Positions 5,182 to 5,242 of a stretch of DNA of 5,242 bases are shown here, piece by piece. Under the pieces are notes generated by a model. The model worked only from the letters and a program-made list of their open reading frames with translations. It searched no databases and had not been told where the DNA came from. Each line of letters begins with the position of its first letter. The stretch's first letter is position 1. The DNA lies in assembly GCA_016788805.1 (NCBI GenBank), contig JAEUSE010000081.1:1-5242 (forward strand), read 5' to 3'. The position numbers and the translations under genes were made by a program. Origin of the DNA: Candidatus Doudnabacteria bacterium (GTDB lineage Bacteria > Patescibacteriota > Doudnabacteria > UBA920).

Positions 5182-5210
5182 ATTATATAGGCTACCTTGT
5201 CCAGCGTCAA
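5182..5210 (-). promoter_or_regulatory. Near-consensus promoter of the trmB-family gene
   Basis: On the minus strand TTGACG (5210-5205) and TATAAT (5187-5182) are separated by exactly 17 bp, so 11 of 12 hexamer positions match sigma-70 consensus. Transcription should start near 5175, giving a leader of about 58 nt. This is the best promoter in the window. Confidence 0.8.
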
Positions 5211-5242
5211 ACAACCGGTTTGGCCATGGGCAAGGACCTTCA

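Noticed and set aside
5129..5242. Frames open to the right edge on both strands
   Set aside because: The plus frame (with ATGs at 5147 and 5156) and a minus frame are open by chance over a short distance. They cross a near-consensus promoter and a palindrome, and neither product resembles a known family.

Overview
The window looks like a stretch of ordinary chromosome from a small-genome bacterium, most likely of the Candidate Phyla Radiation (Patescibacteria, Parcubacteria-like). This placement is an inference. It rests on the gene mix (TrmB-type regulator, small heat-shock protein with an acidic N-terminal arm, divergent histidine phosphatase with a VHG motif), the short intergenic gaps, and the near absence of Shine-Dalgarno sequences before the start codons. 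No rRNA or ribosomal protein is present to confirm it. Every gene I can support is on the minus strand, so transcription runs from right to left.

From right to left, the window begins with a TrmB-family transcriptional regulator (5117-4338). It is preceded by a near-consensus promoter and a 13-bp palindrome that sits on the predicted transcription start. Next is tRNA-Pro(CGG) (4287-4214), with its own extended -10 promoter and a strong hairpin terminator just after the encoded CCA. A two-gene unit follows: an unrecognised 134-residue protein (4108-3704) and ribonuclease HII (3694-3071), separated by 9 bp. A TTGACG/TATAGT promoter directly after rnhB can drive tRNA-Ser(CGA) (2929-2840). With no terminator after it, the same transcript could continue into the histidine phosphatase-like gene (2804-2262) and a 94-residue hypothetical protein (2254-1970). 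A hairpin separates this unit from a GT28/MGDG-synthase-type glycosyltransferase (1890-736). The leftmost gene is a small heat-shock protein (660-85) with its own internal promoter and a clear terminator.

The genes do not form one pathway. They cover genome maintenance (RNase HII), translation (two tRNAs), membrane glycolipid synthesis (GT28), protein quality control (Hsp20) and regulation (TrmB). I found no mobile element, CRISPR array, toxin-antitoxin pair or defence system, and no evidence of a new multi-gene system. The points most worth a second look are the tRNA-Pro with a non-canonical core, the histidine phosphatase lacking the RHG arginine, the palindrome at the trmB promoter, a recurring TTGACG -35 box that helps choose start codons, and two unrecognised small proteins.
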